From: Promethearchaeia archaeon
GTDB lineage: Archaea; Asgardarchaeota; Lokiarchaeia; Sigyniarchaeales; SOKP01
Assembly: GCA_029856145.1 (NCBI GenBank)
Contig: JAHQWK010000022.1
Location: forward strand, 61,422 to 125,421
Direction of reading: 5' to 3'
DNA length: 64,000 nucleotides
Positions 27,911-37,210 of the stretch are shown here, in pieces. Both the position numbers and the translations under genes were made by a program. The first letter of the stretch is position 1. Each line of letters starts with the position of its first letter. The notes beneath the pieces are model-generated. The model was not told the DNA's origin. It saw nothing but the letters and a program-made list of their open reading frames with translations, and searched no databases.

Positions 27911-28138
27911 TCAAAGTTTTTTTATAAAATATAGGGCTATCAATAAACATGCCAACACTCCACCTATAATAGAGGAAACAATTAAAATTAGACTAATAAT
28001 TTCAATAGCAGATAAAAATAGAGGACTTCCAGAATAATATACATTTGCTACTACTGAAATAATAATGAAGATTATTAGACATAATATTGTTAATACCGTA
28101 CTAAGCAAACCTACTTGAAGATATTTTTTCCGTTCCAT
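27911..28138 (-). CDS. Small two-helix membrane protein
   Basis: 75 residues with two hydrophobic helices (about residues 12-33 and 43-70) and a basic N-terminus MERKKY. A GAGGT Shine-Dalgarno 8 bases upstream of the ATG supports translation. No homologue is recognised. It is convergent with the dus gene and lies downstream of the mtnA-like gene on the same strand, 45 bases away. Confidence 0.6.
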   Translation of the reverse strand: MERKKYLQVGLLSTVLTILCLIIFIIISVVANVYYSGSPLFLSAIEIISLILIVSSIIGGVLACLLIALYFIKKL

Positions 28139-28182
28139 AATATAAACCTCAAAAAGCGTGTATAAAAAATAATTTAAAATGA

Positions 28183-29205
28183 TTATTTATACTTTTTCAA
28201 GAGATCCTCAGGACTAAATACTCCATCTTCAGTAATTATTCCTGTTACCAATCTAAACGGAGTAATATCAAAAGCATAATTCAAACACTCTACTCCATCA
28301 GGAATAATTTGAACCTTTCCCAGTATATTACTAACTTCTAAGCTATCTCTTTGCTCAATTTTTACATCGTCTACAGTTTCGTGAAGAGATAATGTTGACG
28401 TTGGAGCAGCCACATAAAAAGGTATATTATTATCTTTCGCAGCTAACGCAACTAAATATGTACCAATCTTATTGAAAACTGCATCAGAAGTTACTCGATC
28501 AGTTCCAACTATAACTTTATTTATTTTTCCCAGTCTCATTATTAATCCAGAGGATGTATCAGAAATTACTTTTACGGGAATTTTATCATATTGTAGCTCA
28601 TACGCAGTTAATCTCGCTCCCTGTAATCTAGGTCTGGTTTCATCAGCAATTACACTAATATTTTTTCCATCTTCAATTGCAGTTCTTACAGGTGCGAGAG
28701 CAGTTCCATATTGAACTGTTGCTAGTGAACCAGCATTGCAATGCGTCAAAACAACATCTCCATCCTCCAATAAAGTAGCTCCATTTTTGCCAATATTTTT
28801 GTTAACATTGACATCCTCTTGAGCCATTAATTTAGCTTCTTCAATGACAAGTTCTGATAAATTTGAAGGATTATCTGGATATGAACTAACAATTTTCCAA
28901 ATTCTGTCAATAGCCCAAAAGAGGTTTGAGGCAGTTGGTCTTGTGCTTCTAATTCTCTCAGCAGCTTCTTCCATTTTTTTTAGAAATTCAGATTTTGGAA
29001 GTCCCTTATATTCAATCGTGGCTAGTGCCATTCCCATTGCTGCCGCAACACCTATAGCTGGGGCACCTCGGATATTCATAACTTTAATTGCAGTCGCAAC
29101 ATCTCTATAATTGGTAAACTCAAGGAATTCAAGTTTATGGGGAAGGATCGTTTGATCAATCATTTTTACTTTATTATCAATCCATTCAATCGTCGAAGGA
29201 ATCAT
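28183..29205 (-). CDS. mtnA: MtnA-like S-methyl-5-thioribose-1-phosphate isomerase
   Basis: 340-residue member of the eIF2B-related isomerase family. It interconverts methylthioribose-1-phosphate and methylthioribulose-1-phosphate in methionine salvage. Motifs are RGAPAIGVAAAMGMAL (about 44), the catalytic Cys in THCNAGSLATVQYGTALAP (about 155), ADETRPRLQGARLTAYEL and the catalytic Asp in IVGTDRV (about 237). Archaeal relatives may instead act on ribose-1,5-bisphosphate in AMP metabolism; the TRPRLQG pattern favours MtnA. No other salvage genes are nearby. Confidence 0.9.
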   Translation of the reverse strand: MIPSTIEWIDNKVKMIDQTILPHKLEFLEFTNYRDVATAIKVMNIRGAPAIGVAAAMGMALATIEYKGLPKSEFLKKMEEAAERIRSTRPTASNLFWAIDRIWKIVSSYPDNPSNLSELVIEEAKLMAQEDVNVNKNIGKNGATLLEDGDVVLTHCNAGSLATVQYGTALAPVRTAIEDGKNISVIADETRPRLQGARLTAYELQYDKIPVKVISDTSSGLIMRLGKINKVIVGTDRVTSDAVFNKIGTYLVALAAKDNNIPFYVAAPTSTLSLHETVDDVKIEQRDSLEVSNILGKVQIIPDGVECLNYAFDITPFRLVTGIITEDGVFSPEDLLKKYK

Positions 29206-29344
29206 AAATATTTAGAATCTTACAATCCTTAAAAATTAAATTTGAAATTGTTTATATGCTTAATTGATATATGAAGAACTTTTTTTGGTTAGTTCTAAAG
29301 GTATTGTGAATAAAAAGGATTTATAAACAAAATTGATTAGATAT

Positions 29345-30211
29345 ATGAATATCCTAAAATCCCCTATTATCTCTTGTAGCCGCAGAACAGATATCCCCGC
29401 ATTTTTAATGGATTGGGTCGTTCAACAGATAAAGATTGGCTACGTCGATGTAGTAAATCCTTTTAATCGAAATCAAATATCTCGTATTTCTTTAAAACCA
29501 GAGGATGTTAAATGTTGGGTTTGGTGGTCAAAAAATTTTAAAGATTGGATTAAGACATTTAATGAAACTGAAAATCTATTTAGAATGTATAAAGGTCATT
29601 CCTTCCAATTTACAATTAATTCACCTTCTGAATTAGAGAATAATGTAAAAATCTCTTTAGAAAATAGGTTTCAGCAATTAGAATGGTTGATAAATGAATT
29701 TGGTTTATTAGCTGTTAATTTTAGATTTGACCCAATAATTCTATACAAAAAACATAACTCTAAGATAATAAAAAGTAATCTAGACAAATTTGAATACATT
29801 ATTAAGAATATTTCAGCCCTTGGGTTGAAAGAAATGATTTTTTCTTTTGCAACGATTTATGAGAAAGTAAAAACTCGTATGAATGCTAGGGGTTATACTC
29901 CAATTGATCCCCCTATTGAACGAAAAAAAGAAATTCTCACCAAAATGATTGAGATATGTTCTAATTACGATATTAAAATGAATGCTTGTTGTCAACCAGA
30001 CTTAATTAAAATAAACGGTGTTGAGCAAGCACATTGTATTGATGCTTATAGAATTGAAAAGATTGTGGGGGGGCAAATCCCCAAAATAAGAGATACTGGT
30101 CAGAGAAAGGATTGTGGATGTTTTAGAGCAAAAGATATTGGAGGTTACACTGGAATTTTTCGGTGCAAGCATAATTGTGATTATTGTTATGCTTCTCCAG
30201 CAAAAAAATAA
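29345..30211 (+). CDS. DUF1848 family protein
   Basis: 288 residues. It begins PIISCSRRTDIPAFLMDW and contains VDVVNPFNRNQ and VWWSKN, typical of DUF1848. The C-terminus holds a Cys cluster (DCGCFRAKDIGGYTGIFRC, then KHNCDYCYA) of a type that may hold an iron-sulfur cluster. DUF1848 proteins resemble radical-SAM or TIM-barrel enzymes, but the function is unknown. Start taken at the ATG at 29345; a TTG is found four codons upstream. Confidence 0.85.
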   Translation: MNILKSPIISCSRRTDIPAFLMDWVVQQIKIGYVDVVNPFNRNQISRISLKPEDVKCWVWWSKNFKDWIKTFNETENLFRMYKGHSFQFTINSPSELENNVKISLENRFQQLEWLINEFGLLAVNFRFDPIILYKKHNSKIIKSNLDKFEYIIKNISALGLKEMIFSFATIYEKVKTRMNARGYTPIDPPIERKKEILTKMIEICSNYDIKMNACCQPDLIKINGVEQAHCIDAYRIEKIVGGQIPKIRDTGQRKDCGCFRAKDIGGYTGIFRCKHNCDYCYASPAKK

Positions 30212-30220
30212 GAAATGAAA

Positions 30221-30676
30221 CTACTTTTTCATCCCAGAAACATATTTAGATAATTCCCAAAATGGTGGAACAAGTCCGAGTTCATAAAATATATCATAAA
30301 AGCAAAAAGCACCCCATTGATCCTTAATTTTGCCTTCTGAGTTAATGTATAAAATTGTTGCTCCTTCAAATGTTACATTTTTTCCTGTAGGTTCGAAACC
30401 CCATCCTTTTCCTAGATGTATACCATGTCCTTTATAGCGTATCCAAACCTTATCTTCTTCTCCCTTCATCTCAACAATTTCATATTTTAAATCTGGAAAG
30501 AGAGAACGAAAATATGTGATTTCATGTTTTACCTGAGCTGGACCGACTTTATCTATTTGAATCCAACTTGGATTATATTTCGGATCAATAATTTCATCAG
30601 CAATATTAAGATCTGGCTTACTCCACCTCAATTCAAAAAACAATCTTCCAATTTTTTCAGTTTCTTCAATTTTCAT
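30221..30676 (-). CDS. SnoaL/NTF2-like protein
   Basis: 151 residues of the NTF2-like cone fold, closest to SnoaL-like polyketide cyclase/ester cyclase proteins: an N-terminal helix, then FRSLFPDLKYEIVEMKGEEDKVWIRYKGHG and VTFEGATILYINSEGKIKDQW. Members bind small hydrophobic molecules or act as cyclases; no role is apparent here. It is convergent with the DUF1848 gene. Confidence 0.72.
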   Translation of the reverse strand: MKIEETEKIGRLFFELRWSKPDLNIADEIIDPKYNPSWIQIDKVGPAQVKHEITYFRSLFPDLKYEIVEMKGEEDKVWIRYKGHGIHLGKGWGFEPTGKNVTFEGATILYINSEGKIKDQWGAFCFYDIFYELGLVPPFWELSKYVSGMKK

Positions 30677-30850
30677 TTTATAACTGTATAATTTAACTTT
30701 TTAAATAAAAAATATAATTATAAATTTTAATAGAATCTAATATATTGAATATTAAAGAAAAACCAAAATAAATACATATTAAAAACAATTCAGTTTTTAT
30801 ATTATATATAATATTATTGTTGAGGTTTTAACTAATAGAGAGGTTATTTC

Positions 30851-31735
30851 ATGCCAAAGTGTAAGTTTTATATAGTAGATGTGTTTGCTGAAAGAAAATT
30901 CGAAGGAAACCAACTTGCTGTTTTCATATGTGAGGAAGCACTCTTTGAAGCTGAAATGCAAAAAATTGCAAAAGAGATGAACTATTCTGAAACAACTTTT
31001 ATTACTTCCAAAGAAAATTATGATGTTCGTATTTTTACCCCAGAAGTTGAATTACCCTTTGCAGGGCATCCGACAATAGGAACTGCTTATGTAATTCAAC
31101 AGGAATTAATTAAGGGAAATGTTAAGACTATTCTTCTTAATCTCAAAATTGGCCCAATCCCTGTATTATTTAAATATAAATCTGGAAAGCCCGATTTAAT
31201 ATGGATGGAACAAAATCCTCCTACATTTGGCAGATTTTTTGATACAGAATCAATTTCTCAAATTCTGAATTTAGAAGAGAGCGATATTGATGATAGATTT
31301 CCAATTCAAGAAGTATCTACAGGAGGCCCCTTCATTATTGTACCTTTGAAGACATTGGATGCTTTAAAGCGAGCTAAAGTAGATGTAGATAAATGTTTTG
31401 ATCTGGTGGAAAAAACCGAAGCAAAATCGATATTAATTTTTTGCTCAGAAACTCGTAATAAAGGAAATGATTTGAGTGTCCGTGTTTTTGCTCATTATCA
31501 TGGTGTCCCAGAAGACCCTGCTACAGGAAGTGGCAACGGATGTCTAGCCGCATATTTAGTAAAACATCAATATTTTATTAAAAATCGTATAGATATTAAA
31601 GTTGAGCAGGGTTATGAGGTAGGAAGACCTTCATTGCTTTACTTAAGAGCAGAAGGAAGTGATAAAGGGGAAATTAGTGTATCAGTTGGAGGAAAGGTTA
31701 TCCTTTCAGCTATAGGAGAATTAGTAGATAATTAA
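30851..31735 (+). CDS. PhzF-family isomerase
   Basis: 294-residue protein of the PhzF/diaminopimelate-epimerase-like fold. It shows VDVFAERKFEGNQLAVF with the usual GN motif, the catalytic Glu in MNYSETTFI (about residue 46), PFAGHPTIGTAYV and the C-terminal DPATGSGNG. The family isomerises or epimerises small acids; the substrate is unknown outside phenazine producers. A GAGGT Shine-Dalgarno 7 bases upstream supports the start. Confidence 0.9.
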   Translation: MPKCKFYIVDVFAERKFEGNQLAVFICEEALFEAEMQKIAKEMNYSETTFITSKENYDVRIFTPEVELPFAGHPTIGTAYVIQQELIKGNVKTILLNLKIGPIPVLFKYKSGKPDLIWMEQNPPTFGRFFDTESISQILNLEESDIDDRFPIQEVSTGGPFIIVPLKTLDALKRAKVDVDKCFDLVEKTEAKSILIFCSETRNKGNDLSVRVFAHYHGVPEDPATGSGNGCLAAYLVKHQYFIKNRIDIKVEQGYEVGRPSLLYLRAEGSDKGEISVSVGGKVILSAIGELVDN

Positions 31736-31756
31736 TTACATTAAATTTCTTATTTT

Positions 31757-32875
31757 TTATACACTAGTTCTGTATGCTTTAACTTGTTTTACTAAAGCAT
31801 TAACTTCTTCAGAATGAGAAAATAAAGCGCATGGAGATCCATTAGTTTCTAATAAATGTTCACTTTCTCTAATAACCTTAAATAATTGGCTATTTAAACC
31901 TTCTCTTAAGGTATTTTTAGTTAAATTATGAGTTGCGATGTTAGAAACCGGACAAGGTGTCAAATCACCTAATGGTGTTATATGAGCAAATCCCCTCCCT
32001 GCAGATACACAACCACCCATATATTCTTCATCTCCAGGAGAATGAATAAGAAATATTTGTTTCGTTTCTCGATAATTTAAAACGATTTCTCTAAATTTCT
32101 TACTTTCCTCATTAGTGAGCATTAGTTCTGCATCATTATCTACTGGAATATATTCTAGAAGGAAAGCTAAACGTACACCTTTAGATATCAGATCATCGAT
32201 ATTTTTGGGGTTCATCCAAAATTTAACATTTTTTCTGTTAATTGTAACTGAAATTCCACTAATGACACCTTTACTATCTAACTCGTTAATTGTATTAAAA
32301 GCTTTTTCAAAAACTCCTAATCCTCTTCGTTTATCAGTTAAATCTTGATCTCCTTCAATACTTACCATTATTATCGTATTTCTTAATCGTTTAAGCTTTT
32401 CAATATCTTGGCTTTCTAACATTGTTCCATTTGTGAAAATCAAGAATAATCTATCTTTGAATTCCTCACTAATTTTTAATAAATTTGGCATTAAGAAAGG
32501 TTCACCACCCGCAATTATAAAAGCGAACACACCTAATTCTCTTGCTTCTTGTATTATTTTGATCCATTGTTCTAAATCTAATGTTTTTCTAGTTCTTTGG
32601 TTACATAATGTGCCTGTTGCAGCGGCATAGCAACCTGCGCATTTAAGATTACATTTTGAAGTTATACTTAATATTAAGAAGGGTGGTACTTTTAGACCTT
32701 TAAGTAGTTCTTCTCCTCTTAACTTGCGAGACTTTCTATACGCTTTCGCTAATCTAATCATTTTATACATACTTTTTGGATTCTTTAAAATCCAAGGCAT
32801 GAAGATTTTTGCCATTGTAGGATCGACTTTCTTCAGAGTACGGTTTATATAATTAGTATTTTTTTCGTCCATCAT
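31757..32875 (-). CDS. Radical SAM protein with SPASM-like C-terminus
   Basis: 372 residues. The Cys triad for the 4Fe-4S cluster is CNLKCAGC (about 84-91). GGEPFLMPN follows, with further TIM-barrel motifs. The C-terminal part has additional cysteines (GGCVSAGRG near 293, PCPVSN, PCALFSH) like a SPASM or twitch domain. Such enzymes modify peptides or mature cofactors. There is no peptide substrate gene next to it. The ATG at 32875 is followed by another ATG, so either could start. Confidence 0.88.
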   Translation of the reverse strand: MMDEKNTNYINRTLKKVDPTMAKIFMPWILKNPKSMYKMIRLAKAYRKSRKLRGEELLKGLKVPPFLILSITSKCNLKCAGCYAAATGTLCNQRTRKTLDLEQWIKIIQEARELGVFAFIIAGGEPFLMPNLLKISEEFKDRLFLIFTNGTMLESQDIEKLKRLRNTIIMVSIEGDQDLTDKRRGLGVFEKAFNTINELDSKGVISGISVTINRKNVKFWMNPKNIDDLISKGVRLAFLLEYIPVDNDAELMLTNEESKKFREIVLNYRETKQIFLIHSPGDEEYMGGCVSAGRGFAHITPLGDLTPCPVSNIATHNLTKNTLREGLNSQLFKVIRESEHLLETNGSPCALFSHSEEVNALVKQVKAYRTSV

Positions 32876-33212
32876 TTGTTCAATTTTCCTTGATCTTCTT
32901 AGACTAAAATTTGTTAAATTCTTTCTATGTTTTTTAATAAAATTTTGCTTAACTTATAATTTCAGTAGTCCATTTTTTAATACTGATAGAAAAGTTGGGG
33001 CTTTACTACATAAGTGTCTAATTGGCTTCTTTAATCATAATACCTAAGATAAATTTTAATAAAGTTTTACTTTTCGAAATCTTAAATGAATGTAAATGTT
33101 TTGAATAGAAAAACAAACTTGATAGTATTTTGGGTTTCAAACGTAATATTTATTTTCAAATTCAACCTTTACAAATTTAATAGTTTTATTCTTATTTCAG
33201 ATACAGAACAAA
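32876..33212. other. Spacer without credible gene
   Basis: About 337 AT-rich bases between a radical SAM gene (minus) and the CDF transporter gene (plus). It must hold both promoters. A 46-codon ATG frame at 33086 overlaps the transporter start out of frame and shows no coding support, so I leave it out. Confidence 0.5.
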
Positions 33213-34652
33213 ATGAATATTAAAATCAAATTTGCTTTTATAACTCTTATTATAATATTATTTCAATCATCCTTGAAAGTAATCGGTGTGTTAATTACCG
33301 GTAGTTTAAGTTTTCTTTCTGAAACAGTAGATACTCTAACGGATATACTTTTTGTTTCTATAACTTTATATTCATTGTATTATAGTCAGAAGCCAGCTGA
33401 TTATGAACACATGTATGGGCATACAAAAATCGATTCCATTTCTGGATTAATTCAAGGGATAATTCTGATGAATATTTATGTGATATTGATTTATATCGGT
33501 ATCCAAACAATTATTACAGGGAATTTTCAAATTATCAACCCTGAAGTCGGCTTAATATTGTTAATAATTTCTTTTGTTGTAAATTTAGTTTTCTCGAGAA
33601 TATTAATATCGAAAGGAAAGCAACAGAAGAGTCTAACTTTGAGAATACAGGGTCTTAATTTATTTCAAGATTCTATGAGAGCTATTATCGTTTTGCTAAG
33701 TTTTATCTTTGCTTACTTTAATATCATTTTTATTGATCCAATACTTAGTGTTGTTCTCTCTGTTTGGATAATAATTGGAGCATTTAAATTATCGAAAGGA
33801 GGGGTTAAAGAACTTACAGATACGAATCCTATAAGTACAATTATAATCGAAGAACTAAGAAAAAAAATTTTCCTTTTAGAACATGTTGTTGGTGTACATG
33901 ATATCAAAATACGAACAAGTGGTAAAATATTATTTTTAGAAGTTCATTTATCTGTTGAAGATCATATTTCCATTGTTCATGCGAATGAAATTATAAAAGC
34001 TATAAGAAGCTTAAGTGAGAAGTTATTTTCATTATATGAAGTAGAATGCATTGTAGAAATGAATCCTATGGCAAGTGAAAAATCAATTGGCGAAGGATTA
34101 ATAAATTTAATTTTTTCCATGAGATCTGAATACCATGAAATTGTGAATTTTAAAGATCTAAACATATTTAGTATTGAAAATAAATATTTTCTTTCTTTAG
34201 TAGTGATTGTTGATGAAAATCTTTCCCTTTCAGAAGCTCATCAGACATGCTCTCATTTTGAGAATGAGATAATAAAACAAGCACCTCATATATCCAGAGT
34301 TATTACTCATATAGAAGGTCAACCTTATAGTGGAGTTCTAATACCAGGACAAATAAAATGTGCTGATGTTGGACCAGAAATGATAAAACAAATAACTGAG
34401 TCTGTCGAAAAGGTCCTAAGGTCACATCCCCAAGTTAAAGGATTTCATAGATTAGAATTTTGGGCAACATTAGATTACTGTATCTTAGAAGCACATGTAT
34501 TTTTTGATGGCTCATTAAATATAGCAAAAATACATAATTTCATTTCTGAATTAGAAAATAAGATTAGAGAAGAGCTAGGTATTGATAATTTAGATACAAT
34601 ATTTCTTCATTCTGAACCAATTGAAAATCAAAAAGAAGGTACTATTTTCTAA
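33213..34652 (+). CDS. CDF-family metal transporter with extra C-terminal domains
   Basis: 479-residue cation diffusion facilitator. The N-terminal 200 residues are about six membrane helices with the motifs FLSETVDTLTD (helix 2) and FQDSMRA (helix 5), where the Asp residues bind Zn2+ or Mn2+. Usual CDF proteins have one cytoplasmic ferredoxin-like dimer domain of about 80 residues. Here three successive alpha/beta units follow: LEHVVGVHDIKIR at about 225, IVNFKDLNIF at about 315 and PQVKGFHRLEFW at about 400. The domain is therefore triplicated. Divergent from the radical SAM gene. Confidence 0.85.
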   Translation: MNIKIKFAFITLIIILFQSSLKVIGVLITGSLSFLSETVDTLTDILFVSITLYSLYYSQKPADYEHMYGHTKIDSISGLIQGIILMNIYVILIYIGIQTIITGNFQIINPEVGLILLIISFVVNLVFSRILISKGKQQKSLTLRIQGLNLFQDSMRAIIVLLSFIFAYFNIIFIDPILSVVLSVWIIIGAFKLSKGGVKELTDTNPISTIIIEELRKKIFLLEHVVGVHDIKIRTSGKILFLEVHLSVEDHISIVHANEIIKAIRSLSEKLFSLYEVECIVEMNPMASEKSIGEGLINLIFSMRSEYHEIVNFKDLNIFSIENKYFLSLVVIVDENLSLSEAHQTCSHFENEIIKQAPHISRVITHIEGQPYSGVLIPGQIKCADVGPEMIKQITESVEKVLRSHPQVKGFHRLEFWATLDYCILEAHVFFDGSLNIAKIHNFISELENKIREELGIDNLDTIFLHSEPIENQKEGTIF

Positions 34653-34665
34653 TAAAAAGATGGAT

Positions 34666-35805
34666 CTAAAATGGAAAATTATATTTATCTAACCCAAGTT
34701 CTTTTTGCATTATTTTAATGTCTTTTTGTAAGCTTTTATTTAGTGGAATACCAGTTTTTTTTCTTTCTACTTCATTAATGTGTTCTTTTTCCCCTGCTGT
34801 GTAAATTCTATTCTTTCCTGGTGCTTTTTTAGAACTTCTTAATTCTCGCATGATATTTCCTGATATTTCTTTAAATTTTTCTAATGGAATGAAATTTTGA
34901 ACATTAATTGCCAAAAAGAAATGTCCTACTTTCAATCTTTTTTGACCGCCTTCAACAATACCCGCCGTATCTTTAAGATATATCCCATCTTGTAATGCAG
35001 AAGATAAAATCTCAGCAAAAGTAGCATAGCCATACCCTTTATGACCGGAAGTATCTTCACCTTTACCTCCTAAGGGTAATAATGCTGCAGAACGATTAAC
35101 TAATTTATTTAATATTACACTAGGATCTGTTTTGGAATTACCATTAGAAGAAATAATCAATCCATCGGGGAGTGGTTTATGTAATCTATTATAAACCTCA
35201 ACCTTCCCTCGTTGAATAATAGAGGTCGCGCAATCGATTAGAAATGGAAAATCTTCATCAGTAGGGGCACCATAAGTTAAAGGATTAGTACCTAACATCG
35301 GTTCAATACCAAAAGTAGGAGGGACCGCAGGACGGGTATTTGTAGTGACAAAACCAATCATCCCCTCTTTTATTGCCATTGATGAATAATAACCAGCAAT
35401 ACCAAAATGAGTAGAATTTCTTACTGCTACTGCTCCAAGACCATATTTTTTCGCTTTTTCAATTGCTAATCTCATTGCTAAATATGCAATGACATGCCCC
35501 ATTCCGCAACCTCCATCAAGAACAGCCGTAGTTTTATCGTCTCTAATGATTTTTATATTAGTTTTTGGATTATATATACCCTCTTTAATTCTGTCATAAT
35601 ACATTTTACATCTTTGAATACCATGTGAATCAATGCCTCTTAAATCGGAAGAAATAAGAACTTTAGTGATAATTTCTGCGTGGCCTTCTGGAACGTCTAA
35701 ATTAATAAAAACATCTTTTATGAAATCCTTAAGAATATTTACTTCCATATAAACAATATCATCTGATGGTTCTAAGTTAGTTTCCTCTTGTATTTGTTCT
35801 ACCAT
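34666..35805 (-). CDS. Ldh_2-family (malate/L-lactate/sulfolactate) dehydrogenase
   Basis: 379-residue NAD(P)-dependent dehydrogenase of the YlbC/malate-lactate-sulfolactate family, distinct from the Rossmann-fold LDH. It shows SDLRGIDSHGIQR near residue 52, NSTHFGIAGYYS at about 129, GTNPLTYGAP and GGKGEDTSGHKGYG. The substrate may be malate, lactate, (S)-sulfolactate or ureidoglycolate. The N-terminal 20 residues are acidic and poorly conserved. Convergent with the CDF gene. Confidence 0.9.
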   Translation of the reverse strand: MVEQIQEETNLEPSDDIVYMEVNILKDFIKDVFINLDVPEGHAEIITKVLISSDLRGIDSHGIQRCKMYYDRIKEGIYNPKTNIKIIRDDKTTAVLDGGCGMGHVIAYLAMRLAIEKAKKYGLGAVAVRNSTHFGIAGYYSSMAIKEGMIGFVTTNTRPAVPPTFGIEPMLGTNPLTYGAPTDEDFPFLIDCATSIIQRGKVEVYNRLHKPLPDGLIISSNGNSKTDPSVILNKLVNRSAALLPLGGKGEDTSGHKGYGYATFAEILSSALQDGIYLKDTAGIVEGGQKRLKVGHFFLAINVQNFIPLEKFKEISGNIMRELRSSKKAPGKNRIYTAGEKEHINEVERKKTGIPLNKSLQKDIKIMQKELGLDKYNFPF

Positions 35806-35906
35806 TTTCTTAAATGCCTCAGAGTTGTTTAATCAAATAATTATTTATTCTAATAAAAAGGTAATGGTTAGAATAATACCAATAAAAGTATGAAAACAAA
35901 GTAAAT

Positions 35907-37070
35907 TTATATTCTTTTTTGTGTCATATAATGTTTACGTAAAGGTTCGCAGTGAGGGAATATCGTATCTATTGCCCGTGAATTATTCGACCAGATCGCA
36001 GTGCCTTCATAATAATCTACTCCGTGTAGGTTAGCAGTAAGCTGTCCGATGTTGTTGAGGGATGAAAAGATCCCTTTTCCAAAATAACCTTTCTTTACCA
36101 TTGCGGTATCTACATTACATCGTGTAATCGGATTTCCTGTCCAAGCTTCAAATAAATCCGGAAGCCCCAATAAAATACCAACTAACTCACCAGTAGTTTT
36201 ATTGAAAGCCATTGGAGCAAAGGGTTCTGTGTTCTCAAGATCGCATGTCTCCCATGTTTCCACAAACTGTGGTACATCTGAGTATGTCTTCGGATTGAAA
36301 TCCTCTTTTATTTTGTAGAAAGATTTCGGAATCCTTTCAAATACTTTGAAAAATTCAAATACTCGATTTCTTCCTGAAGCATCAGGTAAAATTTCATGAA
36401 AGGAATTACTTGCTAAATTTCGAATATCATCAACATAATCATATAATTCTTTCATTGTTACATATCTAAACTCGATGTTTTTGTCAATTTTCTTCCCTTT
36501 ATCCCACGTTTTTTGAGTTACATATACACATGTATATTCTGATTCTTTTTGATATCCTAAAGAATCTAAATATTCAAGGATTCGCGAATTTGGATCGTTA
36601 TATGACACACCATAAAGCATCTGTTCATTGAATCCCATGAATTGTATACCAATTCCTCCTAAATTTTTGGGAAAATTGATATTTCCACGAATTTTACGTA
36701 CATTATTTACTTTTACAAACTTCTCACATCGTTTAATCAATTCCTTGCATACTTCTAAGCTATTCGCATGAAGCCATCCAAAAGTACCACATTTACGGCT
36801 ATAGCTTGTATAATAAGGATCAATCTGTGCAATAACAAACCCTTCTACTTCTGTTCCTATATATCCAATACAAACTTGGATTTTATAGTCTTCATCTAAA
36901 AACTTTTTTTCCAAATAAAAGAGAAGTTCAGAAATTACATATGATTTGACAACTTCATTCGGAACAAATAAAATATCTTCTAAAGCTTTTTTAATTTCTT
37001 TTAGGTCAGTAGTAATGACTATTTTTATGGGTTTTCCTACGTCAATTAATTTCTCTAATATTTGTACCAT
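35907..37070 (-). CDS. Tandem GNAT-like N-acyltransferase
   Basis: 387 residues with two acetyltransferase-like halves. The first (about 1-190) has GFVIAQIDPYY, GTFGWLHANSLEVCKELIKRC and IRGNINFPKNLGGIGIQFMG, the pattern of the YghO-type GNAT family. The second (200-387) ends with YFGKGIFSSLNNIGQLTANL and AIWSNNSRAID, typical of the acetyl-CoA-binding motif. The acceptor is unknown. It is divergent from the PP-loop gene, sharing its promoter region, and may modify the same product. Confidence 0.75.
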   Translation of the reverse strand: MVQILEKLIDVGKPIKIVITTDLKEIKKALEDILFVPNEVVKSYVISELLFYLEKKFLDEDYKIQVCIGYIGTEVEGFVIAQIDPYYTSYSRKCGTFGWLHANSLEVCKELIKRCEKFVKVNNVRKIRGNINFPKNLGGIGIQFMGFNEQMLYGVSYNDPNSRILEYLDSLGYQKESEYTCVYVTQKTWDKGKKIDKNIEFRYVTMKELYDYVDDIRNLASNSFHEILPDASGRNRVFEFFKVFERIPKSFYKIKEDFNPKTYSDVPQFVETWETCDLENTEPFAPMAFNKTTGELVGILLGLPDLFEAWTGNPITRCNVDTAMVKKGYFGKGIFSSLNNIGQLTANLHGVDYYEGTAIWSNNSRAIDTIFPHCEPLRKHYMTQKRI

Positions 37071-37144
37071 TTCTATATCATTTTAAGATGTTTTCATTAT
37101 CCTACTTTTATTTGTATTTAAAGAAAAAAAAGGGAAGAATGCAG

Positions 37145-37161
37145 TTTTTCCTTTATATATA
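37145..37161 (+). promoter_or_regulatory. TATA promoter with upstream T-run
   Basis: TTTTT (37145-37149) then CC and TTTATATATA (37152-37161). Transcription would begin near 37182, about 29 bases before the ATG at 37211. The same T-run/C/TTTATATA layout precedes several genes in the 36-64 kb block. Confidence 0.6.
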
Positions 37162-37210
37162 CTTGATTTTCATATCTATCATATCTTATTTAAAAAAAAG
37201 AGATAAAAGG

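Noticed and set aside
33086..33223. Short ATG frame of about 46 codons upstream of the CDF transporter
   Set aside because: It overlaps the transporter start out of frame, lacks a Shine-Dalgarno and has no domain-like pattern.
37088..37210. N-terminal extension of the PP-loop protein to an ATG at 37088
   Set aside because: The TATA box at 37152 would lie inside the coding region, and the extension is low-complexity hydrophobic and lysine sequence. The ATG at 37211 has a Shine-Dalgarno.
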